Shown: positions 45,629 to 58,554 of the stretch, piece by piece
Position numbering within the stretch: the first letter of the stretch is position 1
How the letters are laid out: every line of letters begins with the position of its first letter
Assembly (NCBI RefSeq): GCF_002575655.3
Contig: NC_053036.3
Span: 646,186,736 to 646,250,735, forward strand
Direction of reading: 5' to 3'
DNA length: 64,000 nucleotides
From: Aegilops tauschii subsp. strangulata
Lineage: Eukaryota > Streptophyta > Magnoliopsida > Poales > Poaceae
The notes under the pieces: generated by a model
Databases searched by the model: none
Told to the model about the DNA's origin: nothing
Seen by the model: only the letters and a program-made list of their open reading frames with translations
Made by a program: the position numbers and the translations under genes

Positions 45629-47735
45629 CTTTGCTGCTCGCATCCTTGATCCCTTCTGCTGGTTCCTATTGAAACCTTGCAGAATCACCAACACCGAGCC
45701 AGCACGCACGCACGCACGCACACACAAAAGATAAACACCGGAGCATTTTGCTACCGTATTTCCTACTCATTTTGGACATGACATTTCTTCAAATAAGTGT
45801 CGCTGATTTAGTACAACTTTGTAGTAAACAACAACACTTAATCTAGAACGGAGGGAGTGCATGATAACAATAGTGCCATCAATTCGGAGTTGGGCATCAC
45901 AGAGAGCTGAAATGAACCGACACAGTCTGTTGTGGAGGAGCATGGCATGGCCGTCCAGAGAGTATATTTGATCCAGCCAACACCAACCACCACATGGAAC
46001 ATGTGTATGAGCTTAATAATTCTAGTGCAGAATTACCTAGGGAGTTGGTTGGTGCTGGTGCTACGACCACCCAGCAAGCATTCCAGATGAACGAATGGAA
46101 AAAGAACGGCCACAACACCTACCGGAAAGAAAAGCATTCCACAACTCCTTGGTGCAGGAAGATACAAGATGCCACCAACAAGGATGGAATCTCCAGCTCC
46201 ACAAGCAACCATTGCAAGGCCTCCCTCCTGCATCTGCATATATACCTACGCCGTGTGTGTCCAAGAGGGTGCCATGGAGAAATCATACAAGTGACATACT
46301 ATATGTGCTTAGCTTAGTAAGTACTCCCTCTTGTAAACTAATATAAGAGCGTTTAGATCACTCCTATAAAGTAGGAGGCTCTGTAGCTCACTTTGCACCC
46401 GTCCTCGTGAGATCGGGCTGCACCCATGCCATCATTGCTCTCTCTCCTCGCTCGCCTGGCATGCATCTATATATGCCTCAGTAGCTATGAACGTTCAAGT
46501 GAGTGCCCTCCGCCCCCGGACCTAAATCTAATAGACAGGGCACTACTTCGCCCCCGGAAGGGCAGAACTACAAACCCAATTGAGTCAAGCCCCTTGTTCC
46601 AAGTGTCTCAACTGCACAATAGTTTGTGTCGGTACTTGAAGAAAAAACACATTAGTCGCTATTCTAGACCATTGCATCTTCATCCTACGGACACCGTAGC
46701 CTGCCCACGCTTCTATTTCTTCCTTTCCTAGGCCGCCAATTGATGCCGGGCGGATTGTTTGCTCCCGAACTTCGTGGTCTTCCGTTTGCGCCTCGCCTCC
46801 ACGCCATCCCCTCCTTAAACCGCCTCCCACCACTGTGTTGCCGCTGCCCGGGTCATCCCTCTAAAACCCATCTCCGCATCTCATGTCTTTTAACCGCACC
46901 CGTCAATCCTCTTCCTTGTCTTCTCTGACGACGTCTCGCAGCGACGCCCCCATTTCCAAAGAGGTCCTGGTTCGGACTCGCCGGGGTCGACAATCCTCAC
47001 TGCCGGTCGTCACGTCACCCCCGTCTTCGATCTTGCTCAAAATCGACTGACTGACATGGGAAAAAAAACTCAGGCACCTAATGGTTGGCAAAACGGCACA
47101 AGTAAACATCATGATCTCAGTGTGTATGGTGGAGCATTTTTGCTACCATGTTTGGTACTCATGGTGGATGCATGCACGGTTGACCAGCAACAACCAGTCA
47201 GGACTAGCATGGTTTCAGACTTGAGAATGGGTTTTAGACTTAGAGGAGCCGGATACGAGCAACCACCACCGCATGGAACATGTGTCCTTAGTATTACTAC
47301 CACACAAAGAATTACAGAGTTGGCAGCTATCACCATCGAGCACTACACAAGAATATATATAAGGAAATGAAAAGGCAGAATAAAATAAAAGAAACGAGAG
47401 AGCGCATTGCACTCTCAGCCACGTTGTCCAGCTGATTGATTGGTTTTTCTTGTCTTTCCACATGCAACCACGCAAGGCCTCGTGCCACCAGAACCATTCC
47501 TGCCACTGCCAACACACCCACAGCATACTGCACCTGATCTTTCCCTGCCTTGACAAAAACTCACGCTACTATGCCCACCTGTCTGTCGGCAAAAATGATA
47601 CGTACGTTCACGGACAATCAAATATGGATTGGTCTTGCAGAAAACCCTCCCACCAATTACCTCATCCCCTTAATTTTCACTTGTGGGCCACTCTCCCCCT
47701 AATCTCCAATCATAATTCATCCGTAACCACAGTCT
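45629..47735. other. Intergenic stretch with MITE fragments and possible gene remnants
   Basis: A Stowaway-like end (aatctagaacggagggag, 45840-45858) and a Stowaway-like head (tactccctcttgtaaac, 46321) lie here without partners. On the minus strand 47533-47395 reads QYAVGVLAVAGMVLVARGLA then WLHVERQEKP, a membrane-helix-like piece. A related tract 'caaccaccacatggaacatg' near 45990 recurs near 47263 as 'caaccaccaccgcatggaac', with 'agaattac' following both times. This suggests a duplicated, decayed gene piece that I cannot name. Confidence 0.35.
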
Positions 47736-47738
47736 TTA

Positions 47739-49099
47739 GAGCATCTACAACTGTACCCTCAAATGCCTCGGGCAGGCCGCCCGGTCACGATTTTTTGACC
47801 TAGACGGGCCTCTCAAACGGCCCTCAAACGCCCAGGCTAACCGACACCCCCCACCAGCCCAAATATGGGGCGGATATGGGGGCGTCTGGGCACGCTCGCC
47901 ACGTCGGACCCGACAACCCAACCCCACTCCAATTTGCACCAAATCCACCAAACCTTTCCTCCTCCTCCCGCCGCCCTCCAACCATTCCCGCACCCGGACC
48001 CTCGCCGTCCTCCACCCTTGCTCCCAATCCTCACCTCCGGTCCCAATCCACCGCCGGAGATGTCCTCCAGCCCGAGCCACACCGCCGCGACGGAGACGCA
48101 GTCCGCCTCGTCTGTGGGAGACGCGGTGTCATCGACAGCGACTTGCATGGCGGAGAACGTCGCCCGCAAGTTGCGGCAACGCCGACAGCAAGAGAGGGAG
48201 CGGCAGCGGCGCAGGGAGGTTCGGACGTGGTGGAGCTGCTGTCTCCTACGCCACGCCCGGATCCCCGCACCCCTTCCGTCTGAGCGCCTACGCGGATTAC
48301 GCTGTCTGCCCCCTTTGGGACACAGGATGATGCGAGCGCCGGCTGGGCCATTCCGGAGAGCTTTCCGCCCACGCAAATGCCGGCAGTCGACATGTGTGAC
48401 TCGCCGCAGCTCGTTCGGGCGCGGATGAGCACGGGCTCCGGCAGTGCCTGGGCTGCCCTCAACATGTTCGACGGAATGACCGAACAAGAGTCGGTACGTT
48501 TTCTTTACTCTTGTCCGATCATATTTTAGCATAGACCACTAGTTCATTTGCTCATGATGAATGCTTGCAAATTTGAATCATGTAGGAGGCATTCTTGTCG
48601 AACATGATCAATGATAATGAAGAACCGACCGAAATGGAGTATGAATTGAAGGCCACCACCGCATTTGAAGTTGGGAGAACATCCGATCTCAATCCAAGCA
48701 AGAAAAAGAAGACCAGGACGTCGAAGGCAAGAGGTCCGGCATTCTCAAGATTTGAGGACATTTTGTTGGTCAAAGTTTGGTTGGCCACAATGATGGACCC
48801 AAATATGCGGCACCGAGCAAAAGGGGAACACCTATTGGACGAAGATTTTAAAGGAGTACCACGAGCAAAAGGAGTATAGGGAGCCGCATCCTATCGTGAC
48901 CACTCGCAATATGACATTCATACAGTTTGTATCGTATGATCGACGTGCATGGATTGCATGGATTTAAGGATCGGAATTTACGGTATGTGGATGTGCGGCG
49001 CAACATTTGAGGGGTGCCCGGCCAGTGCCCGCGGACGTGTCCGGACGCGTCCGCGGGTTTTGGAAGGGCCGGATTTGACAAGTCGGGCTGTAGATGCTC
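47739..49099 (+). mobile_element. Harbinger-like element with decayed Myb/SANT-like ORF1
   Basis: The termini GAGCATCTACAACTGTACCC and (inward) GAGCATCTACAGCCCGACTT share an 11-bp TIR. TTA flanks both sides (47736-47738, 49100-49102), the Harbinger duplication. On the plus strand the pieces MSSSPSHTAATETQSASSVG (48060), NMFDGMTEQES (48460), then GPAFSRFEDILLVKVWLATM (48740) and YHEQKEYREPH match the Myb/SANT-like ORF1 protein of these elements. The frame is broken near 48825, where YHEQ lies in another frame. No DDE transposase (ORF2) is seen, so it is non-autonomous. Confidence 0.75.
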
Positions 49100-49102
49100 T
49101 TA

Positions 49103-49320
49103 GAGGGAGAAAGCGCGAGGAAAGAGAGAGCGCGCGCTTTTGAGAGAGATGGTGTTGTGTTGCATGTCAGAGATTTAATGAGAGAGAGACAGCTCGTGAG
49201 AGATATTCGTGCTGTGTGCATGCATGGGGAAAAAAATATACAAATGAGAAAGACCTCGTGAGAGAAACTGTGTTGTGTATGCATGGCATAGAAATTTAAT
49301 GAGAGAGAGAGAGTGAAGAG
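49103..49320. repeat. GA-rich direct repeats
   Basis: The module 'gtgttgtgt..gcatg..gagagagagac..ctcgtgagaga' occurs at about 49150-49200, again at 49190-49265 and at 49265-49310 in varied form. Read together they are three imperfect copies of a 60-80 bp unit. Confidence 0.6.
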
Positions 49321-49566
49321 TGAGACGGCCTTCGTGCTTTGACCTTTGCAGTTCACATGCGGGCAGAACAAGTAGTTCGGTCCCATCACTTGCTACAGTA
49401 TAAATACAATCTAGATGCAATGAGAAATAACGCTGGCATAGAGCAAATGACCAAGAAAAATGTTTTCCAAAAACTACAAAAATAATGACAAAATTTACAC
49501 ATAAATTGCACTTTTTATAATGCGCAATAATAAGCATATACTACTCCTTAAATAGTAATTGCTAAG

Positions 49567-51130
49567 ACGAAATGAATTAGTAGCATTGGTATTACCCTTA
49601 AATAAGATACACATATGTCTGCACATCTTTTATCCTGGTGGTCATAATAAATAGAACAGTTCTTGATTCTGTATTGGATTGTCTTTCCGTGATGAATAAA
49701 TTATGTGAGAGGAAAGATAATACAGTTTTTTCATGGTAGGTTATGAAAGTGTTGTTCAGAGAACGTGCACTTGAGAAATTGTGAATTAGAAAAATATCTT
49801 CCAATTGTACTCTCCATCATTTACTAGAACATGGAACAACCTTTTTTTTGTCTATACCCTTTGCTAGACTAAAACCGTTGCCGATTGAAACTTGGAAATA
49901 TGTTTCAGATGTTGCCCGTGCATTTGCGCGGGCCACTTTGCTAGTTTTTGCAAAAAATAAGTTTGCTGAGAAGGAATGAATCGGTGGCATTCATATTCCC
50001 TTAAAGCAGAAAGAAAATTAATAAAAAAAATCTAGTTTTCTAAGGTAGAATGAATTGATGGTATTGCTATTACTCAAAAAAAAACAATGACCAAATTTGC
50101 AAACAATTTACATATGATTTTTTATAATATGCAAGTATAAGCATATCATAATAGAATTTTGGCAAAAAAAAGTTTCCTATGAAAGAATTAATTAATGGCA
50201 TTGGTATTATCCTTAGAGAAGAAACAAAATAAATAAAAACTAAAGAAATCAAAAAATGACATTTTCTAAGGAAGAATGAATTAGTGCCATTGATATTACC
50301 CTTTAAAAGAAAGAGAAAAAAAAGTAAAACAAACATTAACAAAATTTGCGCACAATTTACACAAAAATCGCGCTTTTGTACAATATGCAAGAACAAACAT
50401 AAATAGTAGAATTTTCACACAAACAGATAAGTTTCATAAGAAAGTGAATTACTAGCATTGGTATAACCATTAAATAAAAAAATATAAAATATAAAATAAA
50501 ATCAAAATAATAAAGTACTTCTAAGAAAGAATGAATTATTGGCTTTGGTATTACCCTTTTAGAAGAAAAATTGAAATAATAACTAAAACAAAATCGGAAT
50601 AATGAAGTTGTCTAAGAAAGAATGTATTAGTGGCATTGGTATTACCATTTAAGAAAAATTAAAATGAAAAAAATTACACACAACTTACAAACAAATTGCA
50701 CTTTTTTATGAGATGGAAGAATACACATACAATAATGGAATTTTAAAAAAATGAAGTTTCTAAGAAGGAATGCATTTAGTCCTTAAAGGAAAAAATTAAA
50801 ATGAAACAAAAACGAAAATAAAAATAAAGTAATGAAGTTTCTTAAGAAATAATGAATTGGGGGCATTGGTGTTACACGTTAAGAAGAAAGAAAATGAAAA
50901 GAAACAAAAATAAAATTTGCACGAATTTTACACCAAAATTGCAATTTTTCTAATATTCAAGACTAAACATATAATAGTAAAATTTTGGCAAAAAAAAGGT
51001 TTCCTAATAATGAATTAATTAATGGCATTGGTATCAACCTTAAAGAAGAAAGAAAATAAAACAAAACCATAATCAAAATAATGAAAATTTTATGTTAGAA
51101 TAAATTAGTGGTATTGTTATTATTCTTAAG
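49567..51130. repeat. Degenerate repeated module in AT-rich DNA, about 12 copies
   Basis: The phrase 'aagaaagaatgaattagtgg' plus 'cattggtattaccctttaag' recurs in degenerate form near 49570, 49965, 50045, 50170, 50270, 50440, 50525, 50615, 50755, 50850, 51005 and 51095. Spacing is uneven (75-400 bp), and the intervening sequence often holds 'aatttgcacacaatttacac'. It has no coding capacity. Confidence 0.8.
49908..49944 (+). mobile_element. Helitron-like 3' terminus
   Basis: The sequence GCCCGTGCATTTGCGCGGGC can form a 7-bp hairpin with one G-U pair, followed eight bases later by CTAG and then T. A short GC hairpin about ten bases before a CTRR end that precedes T is the signature of Helitron 3' ends. 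I could not find a matching 5' TC terminus, so the element is not delimited. Confidence 0.5.
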
Positions 51131-54100
51131 AAGAAAGAACATAAAAAGAAAAACTTGCACACAACTTTGCACTTTTAAATATGTAAGACATAAACATTTA
51201 ATAGTGTAATTTTTACATTCTAATCTAATTTATACACATGTTATATAGTACTTACATGTATAAATTTTTACACCCACCCAACATCCTAGAAAATACCCAT
51301 AAAATAGGCTAAGAAAAAGAAAAAAAAGAAAAAAAAGAAAAAGAAAAGAGGCATGCAAACAGAAGAAAAATAAGAAGCATGTCAGCCCATAAGCTGGCCA
51401 CAGGAAACACGAAATGGGCTTCAACCCAATAAGAAATCAACTGACCCAAACAGTGGTCAGTCAAAAATTGCAGCCCAAAACTTGACAACAAACACAATAG
51501 GAAAAAAACAAAAATACACGACTCCTAAAGCAGTAATCAATGGCTTAAAATCGACTGCCCCAAATTTATTTTCCTAGGCGACTTACATATAGCTAACTGA
51601 TTTTAATAACTACAAAGTTGCAATTTTAGGCAAAAGCGAAATAAAAATGTGTGCCTAACAATTGCAAAGGTGAGTCAAGTTTCTAGCAAGGATGGTGACA
51701 ATAATATGTAGAAACTAAAACAACACAATATGATATAGCAAGTGATGAACAATAAGTGACCACAAGTAAGGAGCTAGTGTTAGGGATAGCCGAAACTCCG
51801 GAGACAAGGATGTATCCCATTGTTCACTTTCTTGGAGGGAAGCTAGTCACCGTTTGATGGATTTGTGTTACCACGAAGGCTCACCCTATTTTCCTTGATA
51901 TACACAATGAATGTGATTTACAACCACTAGTGGTAGACCATGAGGTGACCTCCAAACCTTCACAAACATTTTGCGGTCAATCACAACAGTCGATCCTCAC
52001 CAGAGTAGCCACTACCGCCTAACAGTCTTCAACCTTCAAGAGTAACAAGATGCATCACGAAAACAAGGGAGAGTGAGCTTTGCTTTGGTGAATGTGTAGA
52101 TTGGTCACTTCCTCACTCCCCAAATGATCAAGATCTTTGGGTGGCCAGGGAGGGAGATCTCCAAGAAATCAAGTTCTAACAATCAATGAGAGAGAAATGG
52201 GGCCGTCAAGTTCTTCGTGAGGAAGAAGAAGACTATTTATAGCCTTAGCTAAAATTCAACCATTACCATGTGTATTCTGCGACCCTGGAAGTTCCGCCAG
52301 GTTCTGGGCAAGTTTCGGGATTTCCAGAGAGTTGAAACAAATGTGTAACTGCTTTGGATGCCCTGGAAGTTGGCCAGACCCAGCCACAAAAGTTCTAGCC
52401 CCTGGATGTTTCGGGCACCCCGAAAGTTCCAGCCACTGGAAGCTCCGGACATGTTTCGTACAGGTTCTGAGATTTCTAGAGAGTTTGCAAAAAAAAATTG
52501 CAACCTTTCTGACCTCCCCGATACCTGGCCGAACCTTGCCCCAAAAGTTTTGGGGTAACCAGAAATATGGTACAAATGGGATTTAGAGCTCCTCTCCTTG
52601 GTGAAATGAGTATGGTTCCATTGTGTAATTTTTAGGTGTATGTCAAGCTAATTCCCACTGTGTTTTCAAGGTGCATCACCTCAGTTGTCCTATGAACTCA
52701 AATATGAAAAGTAAAACCTGCATACGCTTTTTTTCATTTTGCAATCGAGGGAGATCTAAACATCCTTGCTTCCTTCCGTGATGTGACGGTACTGTTTATA
52801 GGCTTAAGCATGCGCTTAGATCAATAAGATATGTTATCATTAATACAATTTTTTAAGGGAAGCCCTTTCACTAGGGGAAAAACATATCCAATGGCCGACT
52901 GAAAACTACTATCAGTTGTTGCACTTCCAGCTCCGCGTACAAGGCTCAATTTGGAGGTTCCGTCCTCGGGCAAGGTACGAACATCGTTTTGAAGGCCCGA
53001 GTTGAAGCAAAATGCAAATTCTTTGCTACAAGGAAGTGGCTGCAATAAAGGTTGTTGTTTGGCAGTGTAGCTATGGGAGAGGCCGTGAGCTTGTGAAAAG
53101 TTTGTAACGTCTGCAAAGTGTTGAGATCATTATAATTTGCGAATTGCAAATGAACCATATGTTTAAGTCATAATTTGATTGCAAGTGAATGATTTAGTTT
53201 ATATATAGTATTTTGTAATATTTCATTAATGCCGACTTGGAAAATCAGATGGAATTACTGCACAAGTTCAAAAATCATGTCTATGAATGAACATTAGGAT
53301 GCACATATAAGTCATCTGTCCCTCTCATTCTCATTGAATTGTTATACCCGCAGAACATAATTCCAAATCCTTGCTCGAACACACAAGGACACACAACAAA
53401 GACTCAAAGAGGATCCATCTCTTAATGATTTCACATATACATGGAGGCGATAGGGACTAGCGGAGGGACGTCGACAATGCCCAAACATACAAGTAGGGGA
53501 CGAACAACGAGGGGACATGGGAAACCATAGCTCGGGACAGGGATGGTAGCCGGCAGAAGCTTGAGCTCTAGGACCGAAGGTGTCCATAGCGGGCTTGAGG
53601 ACGAAGGTTGAGGAAGGGGCGGAGGCGGTGACCTTTGGTCGAGAATGAGTCGACCCATAGGCATAGATGTTGGACACCGACCAACTCGACATCAAAGATG
53701 GGAAGGGGCTCACACACCTGGTTGTGCATGGGCATGGGAAAACAGAAAGGATGGTGGGTGGTGGTGGTGATGAAGTGGGGGGGGGTGTCGATGTGTTGGA
53801 CAAGAACGGGGTAATGGGGTGGGTTGGCCGACATGGAGAAAACCCTAAGGCTGCTCGTGACCTCCCTTCTCTCATGTCGCTCATTTTGGTCAAAGGAAAA
53901 TGGGGGGGGGGGGGGTTAAAACAGATGTGAGGTGGGTTGATGATTATATGGCTGCCAATTCATATTTAATTTTGCTGAAGTCTCAAGGGCAGCGCTGCTA
54001 AACGCTTCACCTTTAGTGGTGAAGTAGGCTGAGAGGTCACTATGGGTGCGGCTATTTGTCGCTTACAACGATCTCGAGAGAAACGTCGCTTGCAGCGCTC

Positions 54101-56090
54101 CTTCAAGAGCCGGCCTAAGGGACGTAGCTGGTATGTACGCTACTTCATTCGCTTCAGATCACTCGTTTGTTTCAATTTTCAAATTTTCATTTTGTACTTA
54201 TATTTGTATTCTGAAATATCTTAAAATATAAACGTTCACGTGTTATGAAAAAATGTTGGTGAAATTTTCAAAAATTATTTATCAAGTGTTAAAAAATGGT
54301 CATGTAATATTACAAAAATGCTAATGGCATTAAAAACACGTACGTAAAAAACTGTTCATGTAATTAAAAAATAATGTTTCATACCAAAATGTAATAGAAA
54401 TGTTGTAACATGTTCACACATAAAAGCTGATAAAAATGTTAACGTAAAAGAATATTCACTTCTTTTAATATAATATTTTTATCAGTCAATTTTTTAATGT
54501 GAGAAATAGTTAACACAAACAAAAATATAATAAAAATATAAATCATGTATTTAAAAAATGATCAACGTGTATAAAAAAAGTTCCACCTGTAAAACATAAA
54601 TAAGGCCGAAGTAGCTTTGGACTTTGCGGCCATAGCTTGTCTAGTTAGACGATTGGCTTGTCTAAAAAAAATTTAGACATTTGACGCGACTTAAGCCGAA
54701 AAGGGAACTACCTGGGGGACCTCCTAATCCATGCGAGAGTCGGAGGATACCCTCCAAACACGCAGCCCCACCAAAATGTTTAAAAATTCAAATAATCTTT
54801 GTGAATTTCAATTATTTTTCAGGAATTTCGGATAATATGAAGCAACTAAAAATAGTTCACGAATTCAAAACTCTTCAAGAGCGCAAAAGATGTTCGTGAT
54901 ATAAAAACATCGTGAATTAATTTATTTACATATTTTTTCCAAATATTTCATCAAATGTTCATGATTTTTAGAAAATTCTTGGATTACAAAAAAAGTTTAG
55001 AAACAAAAATGTTGTACACTTTATAAAATGTTCCCATTTTTTGAAAGATGTACACAAAATTCATAAAGGTTCAAAAAGTTGAATGGGAAATAATAGGACA
55101 TTAGAAAAAAAAGAAATTTATAATAAAATAAAAATAAAAAATGGAATAAGGAAATTGAAAAAAGCAGAAAAAGCGAATAAAAATACAAAAAAGAAGTAAA
55201 CTCGGTCTGGGAAGGTTGGGCCAGCGCAGCAGTACCTAGCGGGGAGCTACAGGGTAGGCATTACATCTTATCCATCGACGTACACAATAAATAGGAAGTT
55301 CTAAAAAAAACACAATAAATAGGAGCTGCCCTTACTTGGGGTCCTCTTTAACAAATTCCGAGGTCGCGAAGCAGGCTGATGGGTCCGCCTTTGTGGGGCT
55401 TTTTATTATTTCATAGATTTGTCAGATGTAATAGAAAAAAGTCCAAAAGAAACCTTAAAGTTATGGACGGAAGCTACATCAAACCCTGAACTTTGAATCC
55501 CGGAAATTGACACTCTGAACTTGTAATCCCGGTCTATTTTGGACCCTAGATCTATTTGGCACACCGGGAATAATTCAATCCCGGACAGGATAAGGAGCTA
55601 CTCTCAGAGACAAGAATTTGGGCCGGCCCATTATAACACAACAAGAATTCGTGAAATTTAAAAAATGTTTGCACATTTCTAAAATTGTTCAGAAGTTAAA
55701 ACATGTTCCTATTTATAGTTTTTGCACGAATTCAATTCATTCTCTATTTCTAAAAAATATTTGGAATTCTGAAATTTTATTCACATTTTAAAAAACTGTT
55801 CGTGATTTCATAAAAAATCACATTTGTCAAAAATGTTCATAATTCCAACAGTTTTTCACATCCTATTTAAAATGTTTCGGATTTCAGAATTGTGTCACAT
55901 TTTTCAATAATTTTTTGGAATTTCATAAATCACTTCGTAAATAAAAAAAATTAATGTTTCAGATTGTTGGCTGCGGACTCGACTGGGCAGGCCCACCAGA
56001 CATAAAGCGAGTTTTATTTTTCTTATCACGGGCTGTAAAAATTCTTTCTTTCTTTTTCTTAACGCGCGACGTAATAAAAACAAGAGAGAA
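51131..56090. other. AT-rich repeat-derived stretch without a supportable gene
   Basis: The part 51777-52600 has a Triticeae LTR or CACTA flavour: 'ccctggaagttccgccaggt' and 'tctggaagctccggacatg'-like words near 52285-52460 recur several times. The part 53340-53940 has a Ser/Pro-rich open frame on the minus strand that matches nothing I know, with a G13 run near 53895. From 53990 on, copies of 'aaaatgttcatgaattt'-type words dominate, as in positions 60-310. Confidence 0.4.
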
Positions 56091-56097
56091 AAACATG

Positions 56098-56157
56098 CCA
56101 TGGAGTTGAACTTGGGACCTGGCAGTGCTGACCTGATTTTGCTAGCCACTACACCAA
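56098..56157 (-). mobile_element. tRNA-like (SINE-type) segment with A and B boxes
   Basis: On the minus strand the segment reads GTTTGGTGTAGTGGCTAGCA, then about 28 nt later CCAAGTTCAACTCC. TGGTGTAGTGG fits the RNA polymerase III A box and AGTTCAACTCC is close to the B box (GGTTCRANNCC). The spacing is that of a tRNA. I cannot fold a full cloverleaf, so it is a tRNA relic or SINE head rather than a tRNA gene. Confidence 0.5.
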
Positions 56158-58284
56158 ACGACTATGACTTACATAGTAAGAGGCCAAAAATATTTAATCA
56201 GAAACCAAAGCGTTGAACTTTGAAAACTTTTTTTCGGGGCAAACAAGTATTGAATACGTATTTATTTCTGAAATGTGTGCATTAAATATTACCATGTATT
56301 TGGAAAATGTGTGCATTAAATATTTTTACCAGTGTTGACCTGATTCAGTTAAATGTGTGCGTTTAACTGAAAAATGCTTATTGTCATTAAGAAAATATAA
56401 AACATGTATTTGGAAAAAATATTACCATGTATTCAAAAAAGTTTTGAAAACATTTAATTCAAAAATGTCCATAATGTATTTGAAAATATCAAAATTTTAT
56501 CAAATATTTAATGTGTGCATTAAAAATGTACATTGGGTACTGAGAAAAATTAGTCTGGTGTAAAAATGAAAAAAGAAAAGAAAACGTAAAAGAAAAAATT
56601 AAGAAAAAACAAATTAGTTCGCGCGCGTGAGCGAGCGAGGTACTGGGCCGGCCCAGCAAATACCGGCGAAGTCCTCTAAGGTTTTAAAATAGGCGGAATT
56701 AGAGAGTTTGGTGTGCTGATTTCAGGGATTGAGAGTTCGAGGTTTAGTTTAGCTTTCGCCTACAAATTCAAGGTTTATTTTGGACTTTTTCCGATGTAAT
56801 ATGGTGCCCATCAAATGGGGGACCCTCTGCTGGGCTTACCCTTTCGTGCCGTACTTTAGCATCCCAGTAGCAAGCGTCATTTCTTTGACATTGTACTGTT
56901 TGTGGCATTTTAAATTTATTTTCTCAAAAAATATGTAAAGTTTAATTATTTTAAAAAGTAGAACATTTTTCTCTGAATCCTAACTGTTTTTGAAATGTCT
57001 ACACTATTTAGAATTTCGACATTTTTTAAATTAGAAATTTTTATTAAAAGTGGAAAAATTTATTGTTTTTTGGAAAATATTTTTCAAAATAATTTTTATT
57101 TTGAGAGGATTTTTCCCTAATCTGAACAAATTTTGTATTTCTGGAACATTTTGTGGAAAGTTTGAACATTTTCTAAATTTTGATAAGTTTTTCATAATGC
57201 AATTTTTTTTAAATTTTTTGAGTTTTAAATTCTAAATAGCTCAAAATATTTTGAACATTTTTGAAATTGGCAATTAGAAAATAAAAAACATAATTCTTTT
57301 TGGAAAAGAAAACCTGAAAACCTAGTAAAACGATGAATAGAATAAAGAAAAATGGTCTAGGAGGTTCTTAAAACCGGTAAAACTAGACATGAACCAGGTA
57401 CAGGTTTCCTTAAACTGAGAGTGTTTTTTTAGAATAAGTAGGAGTTACTGCGGAGGCTGACCCAATATCTCGGCCGTTCCTGCGGAGGCTGGACATTTTG
57501 ATGCTTCATGCGTCAAATAAGAATTACCATCAAATGGACGTGGACCAACTAAATAATAATAATAATAATTCAAATGGACATGGAGTTCAGAATGCACTTT
57601 AAAATCTATGAGAGATTGTCACGAGGTATAAGGCTTGCTAGTGTTACTGCTCAGCCAATGGACTGAGTAGTCAAATTAAATGATTGATCAGTTAGATTAA
57701 GGGCAACGCTACGAGTCAGCTTGTTGATTTTTTGAAAAGATCAGCCATGTCATGAGGCACCAAATTAACTGCAGGATAGCCGTCCGATCCAACTAACGAA
57801 GTTTGCGACATGATTCATGTTGCGCTCAAAGTTTGCAACATGGTTCATCTTGGCTCGAAGATTTACACAACGAGTGATTTGCAACATGAGCCATGTTGCG
57901 CTCGAGAGATTTGCAACATGGCCAATGTTGCAGTCATCCAGATGTCGATTTTCTCTTGCGAATTGTTGATTTGTTGCGTAGAGGTTGCAACATGGTCATT
58001 GTTGCAGCCATCGCCACAATATCACCAACGTTGTAGATGTCACTCCCACTGTGCAATCATGGTGATTTGAGGTTGCGACATGGCTGCGTTGCAGTCATCG
58101 CCACATGTGCGGCCAATGATACTACACCCTTCTGTTGGGTTTATAATTCGGACACAAATTTTAGTTCATCATTTAGACAAGCAAAACATGTGTTATATCT
58201 CATAAAAATTATATTGTTAAATTCATCGTCGAATGAAATTCCAAATACATTTAGTTTTATGGGAAATGCACAAGTTTCACTACT
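56158..58284. other. AT-rich stretch with TGCAACATG-type repeats
   Basis: From 56220 to 57400 the sequence is AT-rich with 'aaatgtgtgcattaaatatt' repeated near 56272 and 56306. At 57540-57575 there is an (AAT)n run. From 57800 to 58110 the words 'gcaacatgg' and 'ttgcaacatg..atgttgc' recur at least eight times in both orientations. No gene is seen. Confidence 0.45.
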
Positions 58285-58286
58285 TA

Positions 58287-58551
58287 GGGGTTGTTTGGTT
58301 CTAGGCCTAACAATGCCACACTTTGCCATACAATGTTGCCACACTTGTTTAAGATTAGTTATTCAAAATGAGAGCCACAAGTTCGCAAGCCTAAGAAAAT
58401 CTTGCCGCATCTTTTAGTGTATGTGATATGGGCCACTAGTGTGGCTTGCCTAAGGTGTAGCTTGAATCAAGCACCCACCTAAGTTGGTCAAACTTACCTA
58501 ACTTTAGGTGTGGCAACCTTAGGGAAATTTAGTCTCAAACCAAACAGACCC
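58287..58551. mobile_element. MITE with GGGGTTGTTTGGTT termini, 265 bp
   Basis: The left end GGGGTTGTTTGGTTC pairs with the right end, which reads inward GGGTCTGTTTGGTTT. TTA flanks both sides (58284-58286 and 58552-58554), which fits a Harbinger-type duplication. Confidence 0.75.
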
Positions 58552-58554
58552 TTA

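Noticed and set aside
53342..53893. 183-residue Ser/Pro/Cys-rich open frame on the minus strand
   Set aside because: No recognisable domain or splice context, and overlapping open frames on other phases. I treat it as chance.
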